Assembly (NCBI GenBank): GCA_017577615.1
Contig: PKRE01000003.1
Coordinates: 1-64,000 of the forward strand
Length of the DNA stretch: 64,000 bases
Source of the DNA: Gammaproteobacteria bacterium
GTDB taxonomy: Bacteria > Pseudomonadota > Gammaproteobacteria > Steroidobacterales > Steroidobacteraceae
Direction of reading: 5' to 3'
Shown: positions 7,971 to 16,495 of the stretch, in pieces
Layout: each line of letters opens with the position of its first letter
Position numbering within the stretch: position 1 is the first letter of the stretch
The notes under the pieces: generated by a model
What the model was told of the DNA's origin: nothing
What the model saw: the letters and a program-made list of their open reading frames with translations, nothing else
Databases searched by the model: none
Made by a program: the position numbers and the translations under genes

Positions 7971-9482
7971 CTACGCCTTAATGATGCTGCTGCCGAGCAG
8001 ACGGCCGAACGTCAGCGCCGGCGTCACCATCATCCCGCCGCAGAATGCCTGTCCCTGTGTCGCGCCCGCACCGAGGATCTCGCCGGCCGCGTAGAGGTTC
8101 GCGATCACCGAGCCATCCTTGCGCACGACCTGCAGCTTGTTGTTGACGGCAATGCCGGCCGTGCTCGTGACCGACGTGCCCTGGTGGCGAATTGCGTAGA
8201 AGGGAGGCTTCTCGATCTTCGCCGGCAGGTGCTGCCGACCGAAGAAATCGTTTCCGGTGGTCACGCCATAGTTGTACGCCTCGATCGTAGCAAGCAATTG
8301 CCGCTCGGGGAGCCCTGCCGCCTTGGCCAACCCTTCGATCGTGTCCGATTGATAGAAATTCGGCCGGCGTGCCTTGAAGGCTTCGGCGATGGCCTCGCGT
8401 GTCCAGTTCTCCAGGATCGGCGGTGCCTTCTCCAGGATGTTCTGATCGAACACCACCCAATGACGAAAGTGCGGCTGGAAGCGCAACGCCTGCTCGCGCG
8501 CATCGACGCTCGGCACGTCCTCGCGAACGAAGCGCTCGCCGCGCGAGTTGACGTAAATCTCCCACGGCTGACGTAGATGCGGATGGAACAACGTCGTTGC
8601 CAGCCGCGTCGAGGGCACATCATACGACGAGAGAAGAGTGCCGAAATTGGTGAGATACTTCTCGGCATAGCGCATGTAACCGCCGACGGATTGCGCGAGC
8701 AGATGCCCCTCCCCCTGCGCGTAGGGGTAAGACATATTGAGATACTTCGGCAGGCCGCTGTACTGCTCGAACATTTTCGGGTTGGAGGCATAGCCGCCGG
8801 TGGCAAGCAGCACGTTCTTGCCGTGCAGATTGACGCGCTTGCCGCCCGAATCCTCGGCCGTCACGGCGGCGATCAACCCGTTCTTGCCCATCTGCAGCGC
8901 GACCGCTCGATGCTCGAGCAGCAGGTCCACCTTGCCCTCGTTCACTGCCTGCATGAACTGCGGCCGCATCGCCTCGAAAATGGCGACGCCGCGCAGCGCG
9001 CTCCAGTAGTAGCGGCGTTTGGTGTATGGCTCGTGCAGGATGCCTTTGACCGGATAACCGGGCAGCACCTTGTAGCCGTTGTCGACCAACCAATCGAACG
9101 TGGCCGCAGCGTTGTTCACCGCAAGGCGGACGATCTCCTGATCGATTGTGCCGCGGCTGATGCGCATCAGATCTTGAAAGTGCTCTTCCGGCGTATCGTC
9201 TATGCCCAGCTGCTTCTGCAGCTTGGTACCTGCAGCCGACATCTGGCCGCTCGACAGCATCAGCGTGCCGCCGATCTGCGGCGCAGCATCGATCACCAAG
9301 ACGCTCAGTCCACGACGAGCGCCGAAGATCGCGGCCGGCATGCCCGCCGTGCCACCGCCTATGATGATCAGGTCGTAACGCCGTTCTCTCGCCACGGCCA
9401 CCGGGGTGCCGATCGCGGTCATTGCCGCTGCCGCACCGAGTGCTTGAATGAAACGTCGCTTCGAGAGGTCCATTTCAGTCAC
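7971..9482 (-). CDS. FAD-dependent oxidoreductase, fumarate reductase/3-ketosteroid dehydrogenase-like, exported
   Basis: This 503-residue flavoprotein has a Tat-like N terminus (KRRFIQALGAAAA). It then has the dinucleotide-binding motif IIIGGGTAGMPAA at about residues 39-51 and the FAD_binding_2 layout with LATGGYASN in the middle and GEILGAGATQGQAFCGG near the C terminus. The family covers fumarate reductase flavoproteins, KstD and similar dehydrogenases, so the substrate cannot be read from sequence. The frame opens with GTG at 9482, and an ATG at 9473 is an equally good start. It is the last gene of the nine-gene operon, 18 bp after the hydrolase. Confidence 0.82.
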   Translation of the reverse strand: MTEMDLSKRRFIQALGAAAAMTAIGTPVAVARERRYDLIIIGGGTAGMPAAIFGARRGLSVLVIDAAPQIGGTLMLSSGQMSAAGTKLQKQLGIDDTPEEHFQDLMRISRGTIDQEIVRLAVNNAAATFDWLVDNGYKVLPGYPVKGILHEPYTKRRYYWSALRGVAIFEAMRPQFMQAVNEGKVDLLLEHRAVALQMGKNGLIAAVTAEDSGGKRVNLHGKNVLLATGGYASNPKMFEQYSGLPKYLNMSYPYAQGEGHLLAQSVGGYMRYAEKYLTNFGTLLSSYDVPSTRLATTLFHPHLRQPWEIYVNSRGERFVREDVPSVDAREQALRFQPHFRHWVVFDQNILEKAPPILENWTREAIAEAFKARRPNFYQSDTIEGLAKAAGLPERQLLATIEAYNYGVTTGNDFFGRQHLPAKIEKPPFYAIRHQGTSVTSTAGIAVNNKLQVVRKDGSVIANLYAAGEILGAGATQGQAFCGGMMVTPALTFGRLLGSSIIKA

Positions 9483-9500
9483 TCTTCAGTTGCGGGAGCG

Positions 9501-10475
9501 TTACTGCACCGGTTTGTCCAGCCAGGCACGCAACTCTTTGGCATACAACGGCCAACCGAGATCGAACACGCGCGACGCCTCGACGATCTCGGGGATCTCT
9601 CGGTAGTCTGCATGCGGCAACAGCTCACGATGAGCATTGCGCGTTTCCTCCAAGTCCATCTCGTGCGGCTCGAGAATGAAGATCGGTTGCGTGATCTGTG
9701 CAAAGCGCTCTTCTACTGGATACGTCCACACCGCTTTGTACGCATACCACCAATAGCCCGTCGAGTGCAGATCTTCGACAAAGGCCTTCGCTGCCTGTTC
9801 CAGGCTCACGCCCTGCAAGCGATTCTGCACGATGCTTTGCCAGCGGCTCAGCGTACGGCTGCCGTCTTCCGGTAATGCAAATCCTTGCGGCAACGCTGCC
9901 AGGCGCTCCTGGCGCACTTCTTTCGGCCGATAGGGAATGCCGCTCATCACCACTCGACGCACGAGGTCGGGTCGCTGCACGGCCAGCTCCGATGCGATGA
10001 AGACGCCGGTGTGGAAACCAAAGACGTCGACTTGTCCCTTCTTCTTGCGACCCTTGCCGTAGCCCAGCGCATCGAGCGCATCCGCCATGGCGCCGGCAAG
10101 GTCATCCATCGTGGGGGGAGCCGGCGGCCGGTCCGATTCTCCGTAGCCGGGCGTGTCGATCGCGATCGCGACACGATCCTTGCCCATCTCCTTCAACAAG
10201 AGCTCATACTCGTACGCCGACTTGGGGTTCTGGTGAAAGAAGACGATCGGGGTAAGCTTCGACTTCCCTGAGGCCGGTTGTGCGATGTGATAGTGCATCT
10301 GACCGAAGCGGCCATCCACATAGCCACGCTTGTAGCTGACTGCCTCGTCATGAGCCTGTGCCGCAAACGAGCACAAAGCGATGACGCTCAACAACAGCCC
10401 CGAAAGAAACGCACGCCCCACCATTGACATATCCACCGCGCACGCCGCGACGCGAGCGTCTCTCAGTCTCTTCAT
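9501..10475 (-). CDS. secreted alpha/beta hydrolase with His at the nucleophile-elbow position
   Basis: This is a 324-residue alpha/beta-hydrolase-fold protein with an N-terminal signal peptide (hydrophobic stretch ending AAQA). The oxyanion region FFHQNPKSAYEYE and the strand IDTPGYGESDRP are typical of epoxide hydrolase/haloalkane dehalogenase relatives. The nucleophile elbow reads GFHTG near residue 155, so His stands where Ser or Asp is expected. The hydrolytic mechanism is therefore uncertain, and it could be a lyase or a non-classical hydrolase. GAGGTG lies 8 bp before the ATG. It lies 60 bp downstream of the TonB receptor gene, suggesting periplasmic processing of the imported compound. 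Confidence 0.8.
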   Translation of the reverse strand: MKRLRDARVAACAVDMSMVGRAFLSGLLLSVIALCSFAAQAHDEAVSYKRGYVDGRFGQMHYHIAQPASGKSKLTPIVFFHQNPKSAYEYELLLKEMGKDRVAIAIDTPGYGESDRPPAPPTMDDLAGAMADALDALGYGKGRKKKGQVDVFGFHTGVFIASELAVQRPDLVRRVVMSGIPYRPKEVRQERLAALPQGFALPEDGSRTLSRWQSIVQNRLQGVSLEQAAKAFVEDLHSTGYWWYAYKAVWTYPVEERFAQITQPIFILEPHEMDLEETRNAHRELLPHADYREIPEIVEASRVFDLGWPLYAKELRAWLDKPVQ

Positions 10476-10535
10476 CGTCGGTACACCTCATTAGGCGCGC
10501 CGCGCCCGTCCCGGACGGACGCGGCGCGCACCTCG

Positions 10536-12815
10536 TCAGAAGCGGTAAGACGCCGAGATGCCGATCTGCCGCTTGTACGCGAGCGGGATGAGGAAGCCGC
10601 GCTCCGATACAGTCGTGCCGGGCACGTTGTTCTGCGCTGGATTCTCGTTGACGTACTGCGGCACGTTCAGGTTGAGCTGATCGACATAGCGCGCGACCGA
10701 AGACGGCGTGCGGTCGTCGGTCAGGTTCTTCACGAACAGCTGCACATCGAGGCGATCGAACTCGAACCCGATGGCCATGTTGGCGACGATCGCCTCACCC
10801 GTGTGCGCGAGCTGGTAAACCTGCGCGTACTTGCGATCCGTGTACGAAACGTCCGCACGCACGTAGCCGCTGTGGATGCCGACGGGGAAGCTGTACTTGC
10901 CGTACACGCTTGCCTGCTGCTCCGGCACCGCTGGCAGCTTCTTGCCCTTGAGCGAGGGGTTACCGAACAGCTCGTTCGCCTCGCCGTCGTTGAACTCCTT
11001 GAACTTCGCGTCCGTGTAGGCGTAGGTCAGGCCGGCGGTCAGCGCGTCGGTCAGGCGTGCCTCGACTTCCAGCTCGAGACCTTTGATCTCGGTCTTACCC
11101 GCATTGATGATGTAGCTCTGCGAGCCGCCGATCGGCTCGGGGAAGAAGTACGTCGACGTGAGCTGCTGATCGTCCCAGTCGATGTAGTACAGCGCCAGGT
11201 TCGTCGAGAGCATGCCATCGAACAGAATGTTCTTCGTGCCGACCTCGTAGCTCCACGCCTGCTCCTCGTCGGCGAACTGAATCTCCGGCGGGAAGCGTGG
11301 ATCCGCGTTGATCACGCCGGGCTTGTTACCCTTCGCGACGTTCACGTACACCATGTTGTCCGGCGTGAACTTGTAGGTCGTGGTGAAACGCGGTGTGACC
11401 GAATAGAAGTTGCGGCCGATCGTGCCCTGAACCGGCTTGGTGTTGCTAATCTCCTCTTCCGAGTAACGCAGCTCAGCGGTGACTTCCCACTGATCCGTGA
11501 GATCGTACGCGGCCGACGCAAAGATTGCGTTGTTGCGAACCTTCGTAAGACCACGATCGATCGGCGGCGCCGTCTCCCAGAAGTGCTCCTCGAGGTAGGT
11601 ACGATCGCTCGAGTAGTGGTACGCGCCGATCATGTAACGGAAGCGCTCGGCCGGATCAGACGACAGACGCAGCTCCGTCGACCACTCGTCGCGATCGGTG
11701 ATCTCGTAGCGCATGACGTTGCCGTTGCGCACCGGATCGGACGGCAGGCGCGTGTATCCGGGCGCGCCCGGCACGGTGATCGGCGCAATCGCCGTCGCAC
11801 CCTGATAGCTCGAGTCGTAGCCGAAGTACTGCTCCGTGAAGAACGCACCGGTGTTCGACACCAGCGTGAAGCCGTTCGGCAGATCCCATGTGAGCTGCAG
11901 ATTCAGTCGTGTGGAGTCGCGCTCGAGGCCGTCCTTGCCTTCCAGACCTTCGATGTCCAACGTGGCCGAGTTGAATTTCTTCACCGCCCCACAGTAGTAC
12001 TGACGCGGGGCGTCGAGGTGGCAGTTGTTGTAGAAGCGGCTCTGCAACGTCTGCGCCGGATGCCCGTCGCGATCGCGCGAGTAACCGCCACTCAATATTG
12101 CAGTGAAGTAGTCCGTCGGACGGTATTCGATTGAGGCGTTGAAGTTCGTCGACTCTTCGTCGCCGATCTTCCGGCCATCGAGCGTGTTGCGATACATGCC
12201 GCCGAACGTGTAGTAGCGCGCATGCACCATGTAGAACAGCTTGTCGTCCACGATCGGGCCGCGCGACAGGAAGTTCGCCTCGTAGTCGTCGTACTCCGCC
12301 GCACGGACGCTCACTTTGTTCTCGGGTTCGTTCGTGCCTTTCTTCGTGATGAAGTTGATCGCGCCCGAGAACGTCGCACGACCGAACAACGCGGCCTGCG
12401 GACCCTTGATCACCTCTATCCGTTCCACCAGGTCCATGGGGAAGGAAAGGATGTTGTCGGAGAACAGGATGCCATCGACGAACATCGAGGCGTTGCCCTC
12501 CCCGAGCACGCTCGACATACCGCGGATCACGGGGCGGTTCACGCCGCCCTGGATACCGTAGCGGTTGTTACGCTCGAAAGAGAAGCCCGGCGTGAAGCGC
12601 GTCACGTCAAACAGGTCGTTCGAGCCGCGCTCCGCCAATTGATCACCGCTGAATGCAGCAATCGCGATCGGCACGTCCTGCAGACGCTCGTCGCGCTTAC
12701 GCGCAGTGACCACGATTTCTTCGAGGTCAGCAAAAGCCGGCATGCTGGTCCCCAGGAAGGCAAGGCTGGTCAGACTGAGCAATGCCGTACGGCGAGATGA
12801 ATTTCCGATCGACAC
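10536..12815 (-). CDS. TonB-dependent outer-membrane receptor
   Basis: This is a 759-residue receptor with a signal peptide ending AFA. A TonB-box-like segment EEIVVTARKRDERLQDVP follows. The plug domain has RGMSSVLGEGNASMFVDGI and VERIEVIKGPQAALFGR, and a 22-strand-type barrel ends in the outer-membrane terminal Phe (ASYRF). Such receptors import a specific ligand using TonB energy. The style (TARKR...LQDVPIA) is that of the large receptor families of sphingomonads and Steroidobacter-like bacteria that take up non-siderophore organics. The start is GTG with GGGAG 6 bp upstream. It lies inside the operon, so its ligand is probably the operon's substrate. Confidence 0.93.
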   Translation of the reverse strand: MSIGNSSRRTALLSLTSLAFLGTSMPAFADLEEIVVTARKRDERLQDVPIAIAAFSGDQLAERGSNDLFDVTRFTPGFSFERNNRYGIQGGVNRPVIRGMSSVLGEGNASMFVDGILFSDNILSFPMDLVERIEVIKGPQAALFGRATFSGAINFITKKGTNEPENKVSVRAAEYDDYEANFLSRGPIVDDKLFYMVHARYYTFGGMYRNTLDGRKIGDEESTNFNASIEYRPTDYFTAILSGGYSRDRDGHPAQTLQSRFYNNCHLDAPRQYYCGAVKKFNSATLDIEGLEGKDGLERDSTRLNLQLTWDLPNGFTLVSNTGAFFTEQYFGYDSSYQGATAIAPITVPGAPGYTRLPSDPVRNGNVMRYEITDRDEWSTELRLSSDPAERFRYMIGAYHYSSDRTYLEEHFWETAPPIDRGLTKVRNNAIFASAAYDLTDQWEVTAELRYSEEEISNTKPVQGTIGRNFYSVTPRFTTTYKFTPDNMVYVNVAKGNKPGVINADPRFPPEIQFADEEQAWSYEVGTKNILFDGMLSTNLALYYIDWDDQQLTSTYFFPEPIGGSQSYIINAGKTEIKGLELEVEARLTDALTAGLTYAYTDAKFKEFNDGEANELFGNPSLKGKKLPAVPEQQASVYGKYSFPVGIHSGYVRADVSYTDRKYAQVYQLAHTGEAIVANMAIGFEFDRLDVQLFVKNLTDDRTPSSVARYVDQLNLNVPQYVNENPAQNNVPGTTVSERGFLIPLAYKRQIGISASYRF

Positions 12816-12835
12816 GTCTAACTCCCGAAAACTTA

Positions 12836-13447
12836 TTACTGATTCGTTTTGGCGGCCAACAACCTGAGCTGTGTTGTCAACAGCATCCGCTCAAAGAAGT
12901 CGGTCGCTTCCGCTGCAGCGCTTGCCAGCAATTGCTGAAGCTCTGCTGCAGTCACCCCTGTTTGGCATCCACTGAACTTCCCGTTCAGGTAATGATCGGC
13001 GTACTGCACTCGGGCGTGCCTGCGGCCCGCCTTTGCAGCCATCAACCAATACTTCTCCGCAACACACACATCGTGCGGCACCCCTGCGCGCTTGCGATCG
13101 ACGAAGAGGCCATACACGAACTGCGCTTGGCGGTAGCCGGCATCGGCTGCTTTCTTCATTTCGACCACAGCCGTGTTCCAGTCACCGCTATAAGCCGAGA
13201 CACGCGCGTACTGATAACGAATGCGGGGATTGTCGGGCTGACGCTCGAGCTCGCGCTTGCAAGCTGCAACTGCCTTTTGCAAGTCGACCTTGTGCGACGG
13301 AACCCCGGTCGTGACGCGATCGGGATCCTCAGGATGTGAGGCCAGCCGATCGCACTCCGTGACTGTCTTGCTGCTCGGCGTCGCCGCGAGCGCGACACCA
13401 GAGAGCAACGAGAACACCGCAGCTACAACGATTCGTGTGGTTCTCAT
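12836..13447 (-). CDS. exported Sel1-repeat-like protein
   Basis: This is a 203-residue protein with a signal peptide (MRTTRIVVAAVFSLLSG..., cleavage near ALA-AT). Helical repeats follow, of the TPR/Sel1 type: ACKRELERQPDNPRIRYQYA, AADAGYRQAQFVYGLF and AAKAGRRHARVQYADHYL. The alanine-glycine spacing is characteristic of Sel1. It probably acts as a periplasmic binding or scaffold protein. The ATG at 13447 has GAGG upstream; the longer frame to 13501 overlaps the cupin gene and lacks this. It lies 20 bp upstream of the TonB receptor gene, within the same operon. Confidence 0.72.
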   Translation of the reverse strand: MRTTRIVVAAVFSLLSGVALAATPSSKTVTECDRLASHPEDPDRVTTGVPSHKVDLQKAVAACKRELERQPDNPRIRYQYARVSAYSGDWNTAVVEMKKAADAGYRQAQFVYGLFVDRKRAGVPHDVCVAEKYWLMAAKAGRRHARVQYADHYLNGKFSGCQTGVTAAELQQLLASAAAEATDFFERMLLTTQLRLLAAKTNQ

Positions 13448-13482
13448 GTGAGCCTCGAAGAGAAAGTCACCCCCCCCGCACC

Positions 13483-14304
13483 TCACCAGCGCTTTGCGCA
13501 TGAAGGCACTTCACCGCGTGCGAACTCCAGCTCGGGCGGAATGATGGGGTCGTACTCGGGCCACCAACGGAACGGTTTCGCCGGATCGACGTACTCCGTT
13601 GCCAAGTTGCCGCCCTTGGTGCGGAAGAAATAAAGGTTGCCGGTGAGCGTGCCGTATGGCCCATGTCGCTTCTGCGGTGGGCGCCAGAAGTAAGCGCCCG
13701 GCCGCATGATGCCGCGATCGCCATGCACCTCGCCGGCGAGCAAGTACATTTCCTCGACGGTGACGTGCACTTCAGAGCGCACCGCCCAGCGCAGCGGCAA
13801 TGTCCCGAGCAGCCACGTTGCATCCTGCGTGATCGGATCCAGGTACAACATCTTGCGCCCGGCACCAGGCGGAAACTCCGGATGAAAGTTACCCGTGTAC
13901 GGCACTTGAAGCGCGTCCTTGTGCAGCACGAGACGACGCTCGTCATACGCAGACGGCGCTGCGTTCTGCGGAGCACCCGAGAAGAACTCGAGCAACACCG
14001 CACCGGCGCGCGAAGACCAAGCACCGGTTTGATATCCAGCCGGAATGTGCGCGTATGCGAACTCGCCGTAATGCTGCTCACCGATCGTCAACGAGCCATC
14101 GATCACGAGAAACTCGTCGTCGACGTTGAGCGCTCCGCCCGGAATGGAGAATCCGGGCGGATACTTCACGAGCAGACTGCATGCACCGTCATCGGGGTCT
14201 TCGGACAGCACTTTGACTTCGACGCCTGGACGCACCGCCTGCAAGCGGTCGCTGCGCCAGGGCAGAAGCTGTGACTGCACGAATTCGATATGAGGCCGCG
14301 CCAT
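13483..14304 (-). CDS. double-cupin protein (ChrR/DUF4437-like)
   Basis: This 273-residue cytosolic protein contains two cupin-like halves. The first has PPGFSIPGGALNVDDEFLVIDGSLTI near residues 49-74. The second has SEVHVTVEEMYLLAGEVHG near residues 177-195, followed by PGAYFWRPPQKRHGPYG. The His/Glu pattern in the second half fits a metal site. It could be a dioxygenase or isomerase, or a small-molecule sensor of the ChrR type. Its ATG overlaps the stop of the small gene upstream as TGATG, indicating translational coupling. It is a member of the LysR-controlled operon. Confidence 0.72.
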   Translation of the reverse strand: MARPHIEFVQSQLLPWRSDRLQAVRPGVEVKVLSEDPDDGACSLLVKYPPGFSIPGGALNVDDEFLVIDGSLTIGEQHYGEFAYAHIPAGYQTGAWSSRAGAVLLEFFSGAPQNAAPSAYDERRLVLHKDALQVPYTGNFHPEFPPGAGRKMLYLDPITQDATWLLGTLPLRWAVRSEVHVTVEEMYLLAGEVHGDRGIMRPGAYFWRPPQKRHGPYGTLTGNLYFFRTKGGNLATEYVDPAKPFRWWPEYDPIIPPELEFARGEVPSCAKRW

Positions 14305-14606
14305 CAGGCAGTCCCACCCTGTGCGGGAGCCAAGCCTTCGTGACGCAGCGGACCGCGTGCATCGCTGAGCTCTGTGATGACACGCAGCAGCTTCGCCATC
14401 GCCCGATCGAGCTCCTCAGAGCTGCGTGCGTTCAGCTCGGGATCGCCCGCGAGCGCGCCGATGGCATCGCTCTTCAGCACGCCAGCGCGCTCGAGTGCCA
14501 GCTCCAGCGCGATGCGCTGCGCACGCTCGACCTGAAGCTGCGAAGCCAATTCGAAAATGAGACCGACGATGCGTTCGGAGTCGAGATTGACCGGTCTGTA
14601 CAACAT
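14304..14606 (-). CDS. small helical hypothetical protein (about 100 aa)
   Basis: This is a 100-residue protein beginning MLYRPVNLDSERIVGLIFELASQ, predicted mostly helical, with a heptad-like segment from residues about 25-85 (QVERAQRIALELALERAGVL and later LDRAMAKLLRVITEL). It is sandwiched with one-base overlaps: its ATG overlaps the methyltransferase stop (TAATG) and its TGA overlaps the cupin start (TGATG). Tight coupling to an enzyme on each side suggests an accessory or stabilising subunit. No domain is recognised. The longer frame to 14648 lies inside the methyltransferase gene and is not needed. Confidence 0.65.
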   Translation of the reverse strand: MLYRPVNLDSERIVGLIFELASQLQVERAQRIALELALERAGVLKSDAIGALAGDPELNARSSEELDRAMAKLLRVITELSDARGPLRHEGLAPAQGGTA

Positions 14607-15658
14607 TATGCTTTCTCCGCTTCGAGAACCGCCCAGGGGAAGTGCCACTCGTCACGCTTCGGCCATTCGAGCGTCGGCAAGCGTCCTTGGCTGCGCTCAT
14701 CGAACGCGGTCCAACGCACGTTCTTGAAGCCGGCCTGCTCCGCCATTGCGACGAGATTCGAGCCGATTGCCATGGGCAGAAACGGTTCGTTGTTGCGCGT
14801 GCCGTGCTCCACCATCGCGAGATCGCGGAAGGCATCCCCGGTACGCTGAAAATCGAGGAAGCGCAGCAAGCCGCCCTTCGACAGCACGCGCGCGGCTTCC
14901 TTGAAGATGTCGGGCAGCACATCCGGTGGCACTTCGTGCACGAACATCGTCGACGTCACGAGATCAACCGAGCCCGACTCCAGACCGGTATCGGTCGCAT
15001 TGGCCTGGCGAAACTCGACGGCAAGGCCGCGCTCGCTCGCCCGCGCAGCGGCGAGCTGCACGCAAGGCCCAGCGAGATCGACGCCGATCACCTCCGCATT
15101 CGGGAAGTACTCCTTCATCGGCCAAGTCGACTTACCGAACCCGCAGCCCATATCGAGGATGCGACGGTACTCGCGCTTCGGAATGGCGGTCTCGATGAAG
15201 AGGCGATGGAACTTGTAGTCATTGTTCTCGCCCAGCATCACGAGCTTCGCACCAAGCTCATAGGTGAGCGCCGATTCGTCGTGACGCCAGACGCCGCCCG
15301 GCTGCACGTGAATATCCCAGTCGGTATACCAAGCGGGGATCTTCAGATTCGGATCCAGGCGCACCGTGGCGGGACCCTTGTTCTCCGGAATCTTCTGACC
15401 GCGCACGGCATCGGCGGTGGCACGCCACAGCATCTTCTGCGAACCGCGCTCCATCCACGCAAACCACGGGTAGGTGGGCAACGCATGCACTTCATCCGCT
15501 ACGGTGGCGGCATCGGTCGCGTAAGCCGCTGGCATCGCCGCATCGAACTCGCGACGCACGTGCGGATAGATCGTGTCAGTCCAACGACGACGGAGCTTCA
15601 ACGCGAAATCGAGCGCGGCGTCCGTCGCGATTTTTTCTCTAGGTGTCGGTGCAGTCAT
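14606..15658 (-). CDS. SAM-dependent class I methyltransferase with N-terminal extension
   Basis: This 350-residue protein has a Rossmann methyltransferase domain: motif I LDMGCGFGKSTWP near residue 169, motif II acidic residue in VIGVDLAGP, and later DLVTSTMFVHEVPP and LSKGGLLRFLDF. About 150 residues precede motif I and include Trp/Tyr-rich stretches (YPWFAWMERG, IPAWYTDWDIH) that may form a substrate lid. The target is unknown. A methyltransferase inside an uptake/catabolic operon suggests modification of the imported compound or a breakdown product. The start directly abuts the VOC gene stop (TAA then ATG). Confidence 0.8.
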   Translation of the reverse strand: MTAPTPREKIATDAALDFALKLRRRWTDTIYPHVRREFDAAMPAAYATDAATVADEVHALPTYPWFAWMERGSQKMLWRATADAVRGQKIPENKGPATVRLDPNLKIPAWYTDWDIHVQPGGVWRHDESALTYELGAKLVMLGENNDYKFHRLFIETAIPKREYRRILDMGCGFGKSTWPMKEYFPNAEVIGVDLAGPCVQLAAARASERGLAVEFRQANATDTGLESGSVDLVTSTMFVHEVPPDVLPDIFKEAARVLSKGGLLRFLDFQRTGDAFRDLAMVEHGTRNNEPFLPMAIGSNLVAMAEQAGFKNVRWTAFDERSQGRLPTLEWPKRDEWHFPWAVLEAEKA

Positions 15659-16495
15659 TTAACTCTCCACGAACTCCACGAGCTCACCGGCCGCACCTTT
15701 GACGAGGCGGTCGGGAATTGCTCCGGACACTTCGAAAGTCACGACAGCCATCCCTGACGGCAGCGAGTTCGGGGGCACGAAACGCGGCCCGGTCGTTGCG
15801 GGATACTGGTCCAGCTCGATAAGCGACCCGCTGCCGATCTTCACCAATCCATGGGCATGCAACGTATCGAGCGGCAGTCCATTCGCGATCGAGATGACGC
15901 GCACCGGCGTGGATACCGGCGGATCGATCTCGTTATCGAATTGCTCGTAGGTACGAAACAACGCGGACACATCCGGTCCGCCCGCAACGACGATGAAGAC
16001 CCGGCCGACATACGACTGCGCCTGCGCAAGGTCGAGGCCGCTGCCATCGCCAACCTGGGTGAAATAGAGACATTCGTTCGCAGGTCCGATGACCTGCATG
16101 GCACGGATCATCGGAAAGCGCGTGAGCGAGGTGGGCTCACCGATGATGCGAAACGGAGAAGCGCGCAGCTCTGCGGCCAGCGCATCGACGTCCTGCACGA
16201 CGATCTCGCTGACGTTCCAGCCGTGCGAGGTGAGCGCCGTCCAACGTGCGGCCGGCTCGGCGATGAAGCGCATCGCCACGACCTCGCCGCTTGCCGGCAC
16301 GAGCGTGATGTACGGGCGACCAGCGATCGCCGGCGCGTTCCAGCGCGTCGCATCGTCGGCGCTCACGGTGCCTCGTTCACACACGCGATAGCGCAGCCAA
16401 CGCGTATACGCTTCTTCGATGACCTTGATATCGGGAACGGTGTAGGTGACTTCGCGAATCGAGCGAAGCCGCGGCTTTGCCGTTGCCTCAACCAT
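15659..16495 (-). CDS. VOC-superfamily (glyoxalase/extradiol dioxygenase-like) protein
   Basis: This is a 278-residue protein with paired beta-alpha-beta modules of the vicinal-oxygen-chelate fold: IREVTYTVPDIKVIEEAYTR at the N terminus, then EIVVQDVDALAAELRASPF, and a second half with GRVFIVVAGGPDVSALFRTY. The metal ligands are not obvious, so it may be a ring-cleaving enzyme, a lyase or a binding protein. The ATG at 16495 was chosen because GAGGTG lies 6 bp upstream; the frame also opens at a GTG nine bases earlier. It overlaps the end of the permease gene by 8 bp. Confidence 0.7.
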   Translation of the reverse strand: MVEATAKPRLRSIREVTYTVPDIKVIEEAYTRWLRYRVCERGTVSADDATRWNAPAIAGRPYITLVPASGEVVAMRFIAEPAARWTALTSHGWNVSEIVVQDVDALAAELRASPFRIIGEPTSLTRFPMIRAMQVIGPANECLYFTQVGDGSGLDLAQAQSYVGRVFIVVAGGPDVSALFRTYEQFDNEIDPPVSTPVRVISIANGLPLDTLHAHGLVKIGSGSLIELDQYPATTGPRFVPPNSLPSGMAVVTFEVSGAIPDRLVKGAAGELVEFVES

